A stretch of DNA of 64,000 bases from positions 2,480,001 to 2,544,000 of the forward strand of contig NZ_PJMX01000001.1 of NCBI RefSeq assembly GCF_002846415.1, read 5' to 3'. Under the pieces are notes generated by a model. The model was not told where the DNA came from, made no database searches, and worked only from the letters and a program-made list of their open reading frames with translations. Source of the DNA: Streptomyces sp. TLI_146. Its GTDB lineage: Bacteria; Actinomycetota; Actinomycetes; Streptomycetales; Streptomycetaceae. Below, piece after piece: positions 21,271 through 30,540 of the stretch; the first letter of the stretch is position 1; every line of letters starts with the position of its first letter. A program made the translations under genes and the position numbers.

Positions 21271-22308
21271 TCAGCCCTTCCGCTGGAGCTGGTTGGCCCA
21301 CAGTGCCGGGTCACCGGCGTTCGCCTTGGTCACCAGCGGCGCCGGGAGCTGGTCCTCGTATCCGCCGGGGATCTTGACGATGGTGGAGCCGTGGTCGGTC
21401 GGGCCCTCCGTGAAGGTCTTGCCGTCCAGGGCCGCCTTGGCGTAGTACAGCGCGTACTTGGCGTACAGGTCGGCGGGCTGCGACACGGTGGCGTCGATCT
21501 TCCCGGCCTTGATGGCGTCGAGCTCCTCGGGGATGCCGTCGTTGGAGACGATGGTGATGTGGCCGGGGCCGCCCGGCGGCTTCAGGAGGTGCTTCTGCTC
21601 CAGGAGGGCGAGGGTGGGCTGGAGGAAGACGCCGCCCGCCTGCATGTAGATGCCGTTCAGGTCGGGTTGGGCGGCGAGCGTCGACTGGAGCTTGGCCGAG
21701 GCGACGTCGCCCTTCCAGTCGGTGGCCAGCTCGAAGACCTGGATGCCGGGGAAGTCCTTGGCCATACAGGCCTTGAACGCCTGGGAGCGGTCGCGGCCGT
21801 TGATCGACGACAGGTCGCCCTGGAACTCGGCGACCTTGCCTTTCCCCTTCAGCTGCTCGCCCAGGAACCTGCAGGCCTTCTCGCCGTACGCCTTGTTGTC
21901 GGCCCGTACGACCATGTAGACGTCGCCCTTGTCGGGGCGGGTGTCGACGCTGACGACGGGGATCTTCCTGCTGTGCAGGGTTTCCAGCGTCGAGGCGACG
22001 GCGCCGGTGTCCTGCGGGGCCATGATCACGGCCTTGGCGCCGCGGTCCATGAAGGCGGTGACGTTGGCGACGAGCTTGCCGATGTCGTTCTGCGAGTTGG
22101 TGAGCGGCAGCGCGGAGACCTCGCCCGCCTTCGTGCCCTGCTGGATGTACCGCTGGTAGGAGTTCCAGAAGTCGCTGTCGCTGCGCGGCAGGTCGATGCC
22201 GACCTTCTTGTCCCCGGTGCCGCCGCCGGAGTCGCGGTTGCAGCCCGCCAGTGCCCCGGCCGCCAGAAGTACGCAGCAGGCGGCGGCAGTTGTCGTACGC
22301 ACTCTCAT
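21271..22308 (-). CDS. Sugar ABC transporter substrate-binding lipoprotein
   Basis: A 345-aa periplasmic-binding-protein-like lipoprotein (RbsB/type 1 fold). The signal peptide ends in lipobox ALAGC. The core shows the DFWNSYQRYIQQG, VDTRPDKGDVYMVVRADN and ITIVSNDGIPEELDAIKAG blocks. It captures the sugar outside the membrane and delivers it to the permease. It lies 25 bases after the SDR gene stop and 2 bases before the ATPase. Specificity for L-fucose is inferred only from context. Confidence 0.92.
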   Translation of the reverse strand: MRVRTTTAAACCVLLAAGALAGCNRDSGGGTGDKKVGIDLPRSDSDFWNSYQRYIQQGTKAGEVSALPLTNSQNDIGKLVANVTAFMDRGAKAVIMAPQDTGAVASTLETLHSRKIPVVSVDTRPDKGDVYMVVRADNKAYGEKACRFLGEQLKGKGKVAEFQGDLSSINGRDRSQAFKACMAKDFPGIQVFELATDWKGDVASAKLQSTLAAQPDLNGIYMQAGGVFLQPTLALLEQKHLLKPPGGPGHITIVSNDGIPEELDAIKAGKIDATVSQPADLYAKYALYYAKAALDGKTFTEGPTDHGSTIVKIPGGYEDQLPAPLVTKANAGDPALWANQLQRKG

Positions 22309-22333
22309 GGTGGTGTCCTTCGCGGTTCGCGGC

Positions 22334-23137
22334 TCAGAGGGTGGGGCGCGGGCGCAGGCCCTGCATGCCGCCGTCGACGGCCAGGGCGGTACCGGTGACG
22401 CAGGAGGCGGCCGGGCTCGCCAGATACGCGATGGCGGCGGCCACCTCGTCGGCGGTGACCAGCCGGCCCATGGGCTGGCGGGCCCGCAGCGCCGCCCGCT
22501 CGGCCTGCGGGTCCTCGGCCCCGGCGAGCAGCCGGGCCACCCACGGGGTGTCCGCCGTGCCCGGGTTGACGCAGTTCACCCGGATCCCATCGGCCACGTG
22601 GTCGGCGGCCATGGCGAGGGTGAGGGAGAGCACGGCGCCCTTGGCGGCGCTGTACAGGGCGCGCTGCGGCAGACCCGCGGTGGCGGCGATCGAGCAGGTG
22701 TGGGTGATCGAGACATGGCCGGGCCGCTCCCGGGCCGCGCGCCGCAGATGCGGCAGCGCATGGCGGGCGGCCCGGACCATGCCGAGGACGTTGACGTCCA
22801 GGACCCGGTGCCACTCGGCGTCGTCGTTGTCCTCGACGGTGCCGGTGGCGCCGATCCCGGCGTTGGAGACGAGCGTGTGCAGCGCGCCGAACTCCCGCGC
22901 GGCCCGGGCCACCGCCTCCCGTACGGCCGCGTCGTCGGTGACGTCGGCCGCCAGGGCGAGGGTGCCGTGCGGGGCGCCCTTGACGTCCCGGTCGAGTACG
23001 GCGACGCGGGCGCCCCGGGCCATCAGCAGCCCGGCGGTGGCCGCGCCGATCCCGGAGGCGCCGCCGGTGACCAGTGCGGCAAGGCCGGTGAAGTCGCCGG
23101 GTGCGGCGGGCGGGGTGGACTCCCGCAGGGTGCTCAT
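22334..23137 (-). CDS. SDR oxidoreductase, probable 2-keto-3-deoxy-L-fuconate dehydrogenase
   Basis: A 267-aa classical short-chain dehydrogenase. It has the cofactor motif TGGASGIG near residue 24, NAG (SNAGIG), catalytic Ser in [14 protein letters not shown] (Tyr-x-x-x-Lys), and PG near NPGTADTPW. The sequence and its ATGA overlap with the fuconate dehydratase gene fit 2-keto-3-deoxy-L-fuconate 4-dehydrogenase, which makes 2,4-diketo-3-deoxy-L-fuconate. L-fucose dehydrogenase is the alternative, but an aldo-keto reductase at 43.9 kb better fits that step. ATG 23137 was chosen at the overlap. Confidence 0.85.
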   Translation of the reverse strand: MSTLRESTPPAAPGDFTGLAALVTGGASGIGAATAGLLMARGARVAVLDRDVKGAPHGTLALAADVTDDAAVREAVARAAREFGALHTLVSNAGIGATGTVEDNDDAEWHRVLDVNVLGMVRAARHALPHLRRAARERPGHVSITHTCSIAATAGLPQRALYSAAKGAVLSLTLAMAADHVADGIRVNCVNPGTADTPWVARLLAGAEDPQAERAALRARQPMGRLVTADEVAAAIAYLASPAASCVTGTALAVDGGMQGLRPRPTL

Positions 23138-24459
23138 GAGATGACCTCCTGGGCCGGGCGGCGGGCCAGCCATACCGGTCCGTCCGGGTAGCGGTGGGCG
23201 GCGATCGACTCGGGGCGCATCCGGGCCGAGAAGCCCGGGGCGCGGGGCGCGCGGTAGCGGCCGCCCTCGACGACGGCCGGGTCGGTGAAGTGCTCGTGGA
23301 GGTGGTCGACGTACTCGATGACGCGGTCCTCGCGGGTGCCGGAGACGGCCACGTAGTCGAACATCGCCAGGTGCTGGACGAGTTCGCACAGGCCCACGCC
23401 GCCCGCGTGCGGACAGACCGGGACGCCGTACTTGGCGGCCAGCAGCAGGATCGCCAGGTTCTCGTTGACGCCGGACACCCGGGCCGCGTCGATCTGCACG
23501 AAGTCGACCGCGCCGGCCTGGAGGAGCTGTTTGAACACGACCCGGTTGGCGACGTGTTCGCCGGTGGCCACCTTCACGGGCTGCCCGGCGCGTACGGCGG
23601 CGTGGCCCAGGATGTCGTCCGGGCTGGTCGGCTCCTCGATCCAGTGCGGGGCGTACGGGGCGAGCGCGGCCATCCAGCGCAGCGCGTCCGGCACGTCCCA
23701 GCGCTGGTTGGCGTCGACGGCGATGCGGATGCCGGGGCCGACCGCCGCGCGGGCCAGCCGCAGCCGCCGTACGTCGTCGTCGAGGTCGGCGCCGACCTTC
23801 AGCTTGATCTGCGCGAAGCCGTCCGCGACCGCCTGCTTGGCGAGCCGGACCAGCTTGGCGTCGTCGTAGCCGAGCCAGCCGGGCGAGGTGGTGTAGGCGG
23901 GATAGCCCTCGGCGCGCAGCAGCCGGGCCCGCTCGGCGCGGCCCGGTTCGGCGGCGCGCAGCAGATCGAGCGCCTCCTGCCGGGTCAGCACGTCGGTGAG
24001 GTAGCGGAAGTCGACGAGGCCGACCAGCTCCTCGGGGCTCATCGCGGCCAGGAACTCCCAGACGGGCAGCCCGGCGGCGGTCGCGGCCAGGTCCCAGGCG
24101 GCGTTGACGACCGCGCCGGCCGCCATGTGCGTCACCCCCTTCTCCGGGCCGAGCCAGCGCAACTGCGAGTCATGGGTGAGGTCGTGGTGGAGCGCCGCGA
24201 GATCGGCGGCGCTCCGCGGGGCCGGGCGGCCCACCACGTACGGCCGCAGCGCCTCGATGGCGGCGGCGGTGACGTCGTTGCCCCGGCCGATGGTGAAGAC
24301 GAAGCCGTGGCCCTCGGTGCGGGCCGGGCCGTCGGTGCGCAGCACCACATAGGCGGCCGAGTAGTCCGGGTCGGGGTTCATCGCGTCCGAGCCGTCGAGC
24401 CGCTCCGAGGTGGGGAAGCGGATGTCGTATACGTCGAACCCGGTGACACTCGGCCTCAT
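23134..24459 (-). CDS. L-fuconate dehydratase
   Basis: Enolase-superfamily dehydratase converting L-fuconate to 2-keto-3-deoxy-L-fuconate, 441 aa. The N-terminal segment [20 protein letters not shown] and [19 protein letters not shown] sequence (here [14 protein letters not shown]) closely match the Xanthomonas FucD I remember. The barrel has KLKVG (catalytic Lys), [10 protein letters not shown] and EEPTSPDD metal ligands, TGEH, and [18 protein letters not shown] 24459 has AGGGGG about 5 bases upstream. It is first gene of a five-gene operon, with a doubled operator-like motif 77-100 bases upstream. Confidence 0.92.
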   Translation of the reverse strand: MRPSVTGFDVYDIRFPTSERLDGSDAMNPDPDYSAAYVVLRTDGPARTEGHGFVFTIGRGNDVTAAAIEALRPYVVGRPAPRSAADLAALHHDLTHDSQLRWLGPEKGVTHMAAGAVVNAAWDLAATAAGLPVWEFLAAMSPEELVGLVDFRYLTDVLTRQEALDLLRAAEPGRAERARLLRAEGYPAYTTSPGWLGYDDAKLVRLAKQAVADGFAQIKLKVGADLDDDVRRLRLARAAVGPGIRIAVDANQRWDVPDALRWMAALAPYAPHWIEEPTSPDDILGHAAVRAGQPVKVATGEHVANRVVFKQLLQAGAVDFVQIDAARVSGVNENLAILLLAAKYGVPVCPHAGGVGLCELVQHLAMFDYVAVSGTREDRVIEYVDHLHEHFTDPAVVEGGRYRAPRAPGFSARMRPESIAAHRYPDGPVWLARRPAQEVIS

Positions 24460-24785
24460 GCATGCCCCCTGTGGCTGAGTCCTGTCTGAAGAACTCTTGC
24501 GACGAACTCCTGCTCGAACATCCGACCTCTCGCGGTCATCCGATGTATTCCGGATGTATAGCGCCGGTCGAGCGCCCCAGTCCAGGGCCGGGACAGAAAC
24601 AGGGGAGAAATTTCCCGGCACAGCTCGGATGAATCAGGGGGGAGATCGCGCTCTGCCCCGGCTGCTGCCCGTTCATGCGGGGATCACTCCGGCGGGGAGC
24701 GTGCTGTGCACGGGGGCTGCGGCGGGGTAGTGCTGAAGCCGTAAGGTTGGGGCGTACGTATGAGGACTTCGGAGGGAGGCACTGG
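24460..24785. promoter_or_regulatory. Divergent control region with doubled GntR-type motif
   Basis: The gap between fuconate dehydratase and the PAC2 gene contains TCATCCGATGTAT (24536-24548) directly followed by TCCGGATGTAT (24549-24559), two near-identical half motifs in tandem. Read on the minus strand this gives ATACATCCGGAATACATCGG upstream of the dehydratase. The rest shows no coding frame. A GGAGG before 24786 serves the PAC2 gene. Confidence 0.55.
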
Positions 24786-25775
24786 GTGATCGAGCTGGAG
24801 GGAGTTCCCGAGCTGGTCGACCCGGTCATGATCGCCGCGTTCGAGGGCTGGAACGACGCGGGCGACTCCGCCTCCTCAGCCGTCGCTCACCTGGAGCGCG
24901 AGTGGAAGGGCGAGGTGTTCGCCGCGCTCGACGCGGAGGACTACTACGACTTCCAGGTCAACCGGCCCACCGTGTTCCTGGAGGGCGGCGTCCGCCGGAT
25001 CACCTGGCCCACCACCCGGCTCTCCGTCGTCCGGGTCGGCGGCGACAAGCCGCGCGACCTGGTCCTGGTGCGCGGGATCGAACCGTCGATGCGCTGGCGC
25101 TCGTTCTGCAACGAGATCCTCGGCTTCGCGCACGAGCTGGGCGTGGAGATGGTGGTGATCCTGGGCGCGCTGCTCGGGGACACCCCGCACACCCGCCCGG
25201 TGCCGGTCAGCGGGGTCACCTCCGACCCGGACCTGGCCCGCACGATGGACCTGGAGGAGACCCGGTACGAGGGCCCGACCGGCATCGTCGGCATCCTCCA
25301 GGAGGCGTGCACCCACGCGGGCGTCCCGGCGGTCAGCCTCTGGGCGGCCGTGCCGCACTACGTGTCGCAGCCCCCGAACCCGAAGGCGACGCTGGCCCTG
25401 CTCAACCGCCTCGAAGACCTCATCGACCTGCGCATCCCGCTCGGCGAACTGGCCGAGGACGCCCGGGCGTGGCAGCTCGGCGTGGACCAGCTGGCGGCCG
25501 AGGACAGCGAAGTGGCCGAGTACGTCCAGACGCTGGAGGAGGCGCGGGACACGGCGGACCTGCCGGAGGCGTCGGGCGAGGCGATCGCCCGCGAGTTCGA
25601 GCGGTATCTGCGGCGGCGTGACGGCGGGCCGGGGCCCGGCCATGCGACGGACGGGGGCGAGTCCACGTCGTATCTGCGCGATACGAGCAGTGGGCGGACC
25701 CGGCCGCCGAAGCCCTCGCGGGACGAGCCGGACGAGCCCGGGGAGGGCTCGGGTCCCGAGTCCTCGGAGGACTGA
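24786..25775 (+). CDS. parJ: PAC2-family protein, probable ParJ homologue
   Basis: A 329-aa cytoplasmic protein of the proteasome-assembly-chaperone-2 fold found across Actinobacteria. The family core is visible in DPVMIAAFEGWNDAGDSAS near the N terminus, RPTVFLEGGVRRI, RGIEPSMRWRSFC and GALLGDTPHTRPVPVSG. An acidic, Pro/Ser-rich tail follows about residue 275. By position between the glycerol operon and mshC it corresponds, as I recall, to S. coelicolor SCO1662 (ParJ), reported to bind ParA and affect segregation during sporulation; that equivalence is from memory. GTG 24786 has GGAGG upstream. Confidence 0.8.
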   Translation: MIELEGVPELVDPVMIAAFEGWNDAGDSASSAVAHLEREWKGEVFAALDAEDYYDFQVNRPTVFLEGGVRRITWPTTRLSVVRVGGDKPRDLVLVRGIEPSMRWRSFCNEILGFAHELGVEMVVILGALLGDTPHTRPVPVSGVTSDPDLARTMDLEETRYEGPTGIVGILQEACTHAGVPAVSLWAAVPHYVSQPPNPKATLALLNRLEDLIDLRIPLGELAEDARAWQLGVDQLAAEDSEVAEYVQTLEEARDTADLPEASGEAIAREFERYLRRRDGGPGPGHATDGGESTSYLRDTSSGRTRPPKPSRDEPDEPGEGSGPESSED

Positions 25776-25945
25776 GCGGGGCATCTCGTTCCAGCCGAAT
25801 TGCCCCCGTTGCCCAACCCGCTTTTGTTTCAAACCCAACTGCCCTTACGGGGTGGACGCATCGGCATCCTGGTAGCAGGGTGTGCCGGGTAGGGACGCGC
25901 GCGAACCCGATCCGAGATCGCCATCAGATGGGAGCGGGAGCGGCC

Positions 25946-27604
25946 ATGACCGACCAGGCACTCCCGGGCCAGGGCCCCGGAACGGCGGGCCCCGGACCCG
26001 ATGGAGCCGGATTCACCTACCAAGGCGCCGAGCCGGAGCTGATCGTCGTCGCCCGTCCGGATTCCGCGGCGGACACCACGGCGCTCACCATGTTCCTCGG
26101 CGACCAGCAGCTGGCGCTGGAGCCGCTCTTCGGCCGGGGCGCGCAGCCCGAACTGTCGCTCTTCCACCGCGTACGCGGCGCGGCGGACCGGGCCGAGGAG
26201 ATCGCCGCCCGGCTGGCCGCGCTGCCCGGGATCGAGACTGCCTATGTGAAGCCGGGCGCGGTTCCGGCGGAGTACCCGGGCCTCGACGACGAGGTGGTGC
26301 GGCGGCTCAAAGAAGGTGCGCCCGTGACCCCCGACTTCACCGGCCGCCAGGGCTACTTGCGGGCCGCGCCCGAGGGCGTCGACGCGTACTGGGCCTGGCA
26401 GCGGCCGGGCGGCTCCGGCCGGGGCGTCACCGTCGTCGACGTCGAGGGCGCCTGGCAGCTGGGCCACGAGGACCTGGCGGACCGGCTCGCCGGGATCGTC
26501 GTCGGCACCCCGGTCCAGGACCTGGCGTGGCGCAACCACGGCACCGCGGTCCTCGGCGTGATCGGCGGCGACCGCGACGACAAGGGCATCACCGGGATCG
26601 CCCCGGAGGCGGTCACGGCGGCGGCCTCGTGCGCCTCCACCGGCACGGCCGCGGCGATCCACGCCGCCGCCGAACGGCTGGCGCCGGGCGACGTCGTCCT
26701 GGTCGCACTGCACCGGCCGGGGCCCCGGTTCGCCTATGAACACCGCGACGACCAGGCCGGTTTCCTCCCCCTTGAGTGGTGGCCGGACGACTTCGCGGCG
26801 ATCCGGCGGGCGACCGCCAGGGGCGTCCTCGTGGTGGCGGCCGCCGGGAACGGCGGGGAGAGCCTGGACGACGCGCTGTACGAGCGGCGGCCCGAGCGGT
26901 TCCCGCGGACCTGGCGCAACCCCTTCAACCCCGCCAACCCGTCCTCCGGCGCGGTCCTGGTCGGCGCGGGCGCCCCGCCGCCCGGCACCCACGGGCGCGA
27001 CCACGGCCCGGACCGCTCGCGGCTCGCGTTCTCCAACCACGGGGCGCGCGTCGACGCCCAGGGCTGGGGCCGGGAGATCACGACGACCGGCGGGTTCTGG
27101 GACCGGGCGGGTGAACTCCAGGGCGGCGCCGAGGAGATCGCCTGGTACACGGACGCGTTCTCCGGCACCTCGGCCGCCGCGCCCGTGGTGACCGGCGCCC
27201 TCGTCTGCCTCCAGGGGATCCTGAAGGCGGCGGACCTGGCGCCGATGACCCCCGAGCGGGCCCGCGAGATCCTGCGGACCACCGGCTCGCCGCAGCAGGA
27301 CGCGCCGGGGCGGCCCGCCTCCCAGCGCATCGGCAGCCGCCCCGACATCAAGGCGGCGGTGACCCGGCTGATGCCCTCCACGGTCGGCACCGGCCAGGCC
27401 GAACGGTACTGGGACGAGCTCCTCCCGTACCCCCCTGAACTTGCCCCGAGGCTCCGGCTGTTCGTCGCCGGGGCGTGGCGCAACCTCAACGACCCGGCGC
27501 CGGAGCTGCGCAGGGCGGTGCACGCCGCCTTCGCCGGGGGACGGCCCGACGTGCGCGTCTGGTTCTCGGACGACGAGGTCGTCGGTCTCGTCGTCGCGGG
27601 CTGA
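25946..27604 (+). CDS. S8 subtilisin-like protease without signal peptide
   Basis: A 552-aa serine protease. The catalytic triad is D165 (VTVVDVEGAW), H198 (RNHGTAVLGV) and S409 (FSGTSAAAP), with oxyanion Asn302 (AAAGNGG). There is no signal peptide, lipobox or membrane anchor, and residues 25-130 form a separate N-terminal domain rather than a typical I9 propeptide, so it is probably cytoplasmic. Residues 487-550 form a C-terminal domain also present in the next gene product (RYWD...LF...AVHAAF versus RFWD...LF...AVQQAF). ATG 25946 has GGGAG upstream. Role unknown. Confidence 0.88.
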   Translation: MTDQALPGQGPGTAGPGPDGAGFTYQGAEPELIVVARPDSAADTTALTMFLGDQQLALEPLFGRGAQPELSLFHRVRGAADRAEEIAARLAALPGIETAYVKPGAVPAEYPGLDDEVVRRLKEGAPVTPDFTGRQGYLRAAPEGVDAYWAWQRPGGSGRGVTVVDVEGAWQLGHEDLADRLAGIVVGTPVQDLAWRNHGTAVLGVIGGDRDDKGITGIAPEAVTAAASCASTGTAAAIHAAAERLAPGDVVLVALHRPGPRFAYEHRDDQAGFLPLEWWPDDFAAIRRATARGVLVVAAAGNGGESLDDALYERRPERFPRTWRNPFNPANPSSGAVLVGAGAPPPGTHGRDHGPDRSRLAFSNHGARVDAQGWGREITTTGGFWDRAGELQGGAEEIAWYTDAFSGTSAAAPVVTGALVCLQGILKAADLAPMTPERAREILRTTGSPQQDAPGRPASQRIGSRPDIKAAVTRLMPSTVGTGQAERYWDELLPYPPELAPRLRLFVAGAWRNLNDPAPELRRAVHAAFAGGRPDVRVWFSDDEVVGLVVAG

Positions 27605-27720
27605 CCGCTCCGCTCACCCAGCCCCCAACCCCCAACACGCAACCCGCACACCCAACCCATCCCACCCGCACGTCGACCCATGACCGAACCACGCATCGAC
27701 ACAGGGAAGGTGACACCCGT

Positions 27721-28248
27721 ATGAGCACCACCCCGCAGATGAGTCAGCAGCAGTACGGTCAGCCGCAGTACGGCCAGCAACAGGGCTTCCCGCAGGGCCA
27801 GCAGGGCCAGCAGGGCTTCCCGCAGCAGCAGGGGTTCCCGCAGGGCCAGTCCGGCCAGCAGCAGGGGCCGAACACCTCGCCGCCGCAGATCCAGCAGCAG
27901 CTCCAGCAGCTCGGCCAGCAGCAGCCCTTCCAGCAGCTGCTCCAGCAGATGGGCAGCGGCATGCACGCCCAGCAGCAGGGCCAGCAGCCGCTCGTGCTGC
28001 CGAGCGCGGTCGAGGCGGCCTCGGTGACCAGCGGCATCGCCACCAGGTTCTGGGACGTGGTGACCCCGCTGCCCGGCCAGCCGTCGATCCTGTACCTCTT
28101 CATCGACGGCACCTGGCATCCGCTGGCGAACCCGAGCCAGACCACGCATGACGCGGTCCAGCAGGCGTTCGCGTTCGGCCAGCAGGTCATCGGGTTCTTC
28201 GACACCAGGACGGGCGCGGTCCAGGCCGTCGTGGTGAACCGGCAGTAG
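27721..28248 (+). CDS. Gln-rich protein sharing a domain with the upstream S8 protease
   Basis: A 175-aa protein. Residues 1-92 are low-complexity Gln/Gly/Pro/Phe, with repeats of the GFPQGQQGQ type. Residues 109-172 form a compact domain beginning RFWDVVTPLP and containing LYLFIDGTW and AVQQAF. That domain aligns over 64 positions, with one compensating gap each way, with residues 487-550 of the protease. There is no signal peptide. ATG 27721 has AAGGTGA upstream. A 116-base, G-poor spacer separates the two genes, and a shared terminator follows, so they are probably one operon. It may be a regulator, scaffold or substrate; no known family is recognised. Confidence 0.75.
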   Translation: MSTTPQMSQQQYGQPQYGQQQGFPQGQQGQQGFPQQQGFPQGQSGQQQGPNTSPPQIQQQLQQLGQQQPFQQLLQQMGSGMHAQQQGQQPLVLPSAVEAASVTSGIATRFWDVVTPLPGQPSILYLFIDGTWHPLANPSQTTHDAVQQAFAFGQQVIGFFDTRTGAVQAVVVNRQ

Positions 28249-28268
28249 CACCGGCACATACGCGAAAA

Positions 28269-28299
28269 GGCGCCGGGTGGGCAGTGCCCACCCGGCGCC
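28269..28299. terminator. Terminator between the Gln-rich gene and mshC
   Basis: A perfect 14-bp stem (28269-28282 with 28286-28299), 3-base loop, is preceded by AAAA on the plus strand. It lies between convergent stops at 28248 and 28330 and probably works in both directions. Confidence 0.85.
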
Positions 28300-28329
28300 G
28301 TGCTCTGGGCTCCGAGCCCTTGGAGGCCC

Positions 28330-29559
28330 TTAGAGGGCCACGCCGAGCAGCGCGTCGACGGCGCGCGAGACCACACCGGGCGCGCCCTCGTCCGTACCGC
28401 CCTCGGACTGCTGGAGTGCGGCCCAGCGGTCCACGGCCAGGAGCGCCGTCGGGGCGTCCAGGTCGTGCGAGAGGGCGTCGCGGATCTCCTCGACCAGCGC
28501 GTCCGCGGACGGCCCGTCGGGGCGGGAGACGGCCGCGCGCCAGCGGGCGAGCCGCTCCACGGCGTCCCGCAGGACCTGGTCGGTCCACTCCCAGTCGGCC
28601 CGGTAGTGGTGCGAGAGCAGCGCGAGCCGGATCGCCGCCGGGTCCACGCCGTCGCGGCGCAGCTTGGAGACGAAGACCAGGTTGCCCCGGGACTTCGACA
28701 TCTTCTCGCCGTCGAGCGCGACCATGCCGGCGTGGACGTACGCCTTGGCCATCGGGAACTCGCCGGTGAGCGCCTGGGCGTGCGAGGCGCCCATCTCGTG
28801 GTGCGGGAAGGCGAGGTCGGAGCCGCCGCCCTGCACGTCGAAGCCCATGCCGAGGTGGTCGAGGGCGATGGCGACGCACTCGATGTGCCAGCCCGGCCGG
28901 CCGCGGCCCAGGCTCGCGCCGTCCCAGCTCGGCTCGCCCTCGCGGGCGGCCATCCAGAGCATCGGGTCGAGCGGGTTCTTCTTGCCGGGGCGCTCGGGGT
29001 CGCCGCCGCGCTCGGCGGAGAGCCGCCGCATCGCCTCGGCGTCCAGGTGGGAGACCTGTCCGAAGTGGGCGTCGCTCTCCACGGAGAAGTAGATGTCCCC
29101 GTCGAGTTCGTAGGCGGCGCCCGCGTCCCGCAGCCGCTCGACGAGCGGCACGATGCCGGGTATCGCCTCGACGGCTCCGATGTAGTGCTTCGGCGGAAGC
29201 ATCCGCAGGGCGGTCATGTCCTCGCGGAAGAGCGCGGTCTCACGCTCGGCGAGCGCGGTCCAGTCGTGGCCGTCGCGGATGGCGCGCTCCAGGAGCGGGT
29301 CGTCGACGTCGGTGACGTTCTGGACGTAGTGGACCTGCCGCTTGGTGTCGAGCCACACGCGCTGAACGAGGTCGAACGCGTTGTAGGTCGCCGCGTGACC
29401 CATGTGGGTCGCGTCGTACGGGGTGATGCCGCAGACGTAGATACGGGCGACGGGACCGGGGTCGAGGGTGACAAGACCGCCGGTCGCGGTGGAGTGGATC
29501 CGGAGGTCGCGGCCCTTGCCGGGCAGGGCGGGGACCTCAGAAGCGGGCCAGGCATGCAT
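28330..29559 (-). CDS. mshC: Mycothiol ligase MshC (cysteine:GlcN-Ins ligase)
   Basis: Joins L-cysteine to glucosaminyl-inositol with ATP, the penultimate step of mycothiol synthesis. The 409 aa fold like a shortened cysteinyl-tRNA synthetase. It has [17 protein letters not shown], where Cys ligates zinc and THMGHA is the HIGH equivalent, the zinc region [20 protein letters not shown], and KMSKSRGN. The C-terminal anticodon-binding domain of CysS is missing, which separates MshC from true synthetases. ATG 29559 was chosen at the start of the conserved MHAWPAS. It is followed convergently by the terminator at 28269. Confidence 0.95.
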   Translation of the reverse strand: MHAWPASEVPALPGKGRDLRIHSTATGGLVTLDPGPVARIYVCGITPYDATHMGHAATYNAFDLVQRVWLDTKRQVHYVQNVTDVDDPLLERAIRDGHDWTALAERETALFREDMTALRMLPPKHYIGAVEAIPGIVPLVERLRDAGAAYELDGDIYFSVESDAHFGQVSHLDAEAMRRLSAERGGDPERPGKKNPLDPMLWMAAREGEPSWDGASLGRGRPGWHIECVAIALDHLGMGFDVQGGGSDLAFPHHEMGASHAQALTGEFPMAKAYVHAGMVALDGEKMSKSRGNLVFVSKLRRDGVDPAAIRLALLSHHYRADWEWTDQVLRDAVERLARWRAAVSRPDGPSADALVEEIRDALSHDLDAPTALLAVDRWAALQQSEGGTDEGAPGVVSRAVDALLGVAL

Positions 29560-29691
29560 GTCACGAGCGTAACCGGATGCACGCTCCATATTCGAACCGG
29601 ATGTGCGCTCTTGGCCGAATACGGGGTCTTGCGCACACCCGGCCCGCCGTGCATGGATCCCGCTTGTCCCGTTACGTCACCGAGGTCGCCG

Positions 29692-30540
29692 CTACACCGG
29701 TGGCCAGGGAATCGGCGGCCACTCGCCCGACGGGCTGCGGTGCACCCCGTCCGACAGGAGGCCCGCCACCCGGCCCCGGAGCGCGTCGAGCTCGGCCGCA
29801 GTGATCAGCTCCGCCAGTCGGGTGGCCAGCGGCTCGCCGGGGGCCAGCGCGGCCGCGAGCCGGGTCAGCGCGCCTACCGCCTCCTCGGTCAGCGGCTCGC
29901 CCGCCCACCCCCACAGGAGCGTGCGCAGCTTGTCGTCGACGTTGAAGGTGACCCCGTGGTCGATGCCGTACAGGCGGCCGCCCTCGGTGGGCAGCAGATG
30001 GCCGCCCTTGCGGTCGCCGTTGTTGATCACGGCGTCTAGCACGGCGAGCCGCCGCAGCCGCTCGTCGTCGGCGTGCACCAGGAGCGCCGTCCGGCCCTCC
30101 CCCACGTCCGCGAGCCCGACCGCCTTCCAGCCCTCGCCCGGCTCCTCGCCGTCGACGAGCGCGAGCAGCCCGCCCGCTCCGGGGTCCTCGGCGTCCTCCG
30201 GACCCTCGTCGAGCGGCTCGATCCACAGCTGGACCATGCCCTCGCCGTACGGCCCGTCGCGCAGCACGGTCGGCGGTACCAGGTCCCAGCCGAGGGCCGC
30301 GCTGACCTCGTACGCGGCGACCTCGCGCTGGGCGAGCGTGCCGTCCGGGAAGTCCCACAGCGGGCGCTCCCCGGCCACCGGCTTGTAGACGCAGTGGGCG
30401 CTCTCGCCCTCGTGCGCGACGGTGCAGTACAGCACCGCGTTGGAGGCCTCGCGGATCCGGCCGCGCACGGTGAGCTCACCCTTGGCGAGCAGTTCCACCG
30501 CCGTCAGGCTCCCCGTCGGTATCCGTTCTGGCGCGGGCAT
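29692..30540 (-). CDS. SCO1664-family protein (kinase-like fold)
   Basis: A 282-aa conserved actinobacterial protein. Sequence blocks such as CVYKPVAGERPLWDFPDGTLAQREVAA, a lysine in a VYKP strand, and INNGDRKGGHLL with YGIDHGVTFN resemble the catalytic and metal-binding loops of PI3/4-kinase-like and HipA-like folds. Substrate unknown. It overlaps the upstream DUF3090 gene by 37 bases, a strong sign of translational coupling. ATG 30540 is chosen at MPAPERI. The cluster phosphatase - DUF3090 - this gene next to mshC is conserved in mycobacteria too, from memory (near Rv2130c). Confidence 0.82.
   Translation of the reverse strand: MPAPERIPTGSLTAVELLAKGELTVRGRIREASNAVLYCTVAHEGESAHCVYKPVAGERPLWDFPDGTLAQREVAAYEVSAALGWDLVPPTVLRDGPYGEGMVQLWIEPLDEGPEDAEDPGAGGLLALVDGEEPGEGWKAVGLADVGEGRTALLVHADDERLRRLAVLDAVINNGDRKGGHLLPTEGGRLYGIDHGVTFNVDDKLRTLLWGWAGEPLTEEAVGALTRLAAALAPGEPLATRLAELITAAELDALRGRVAGLLSDGVHRSPSGEWPPIPWPPV

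Noticed and set aside
28330..29559. Second cysteinyl-tRNA synthetase
   Set aside because: It has HIGH/KMSKS motifs but lacks the C-terminal anticodon-binding domain and has the MshC length and N terminus.
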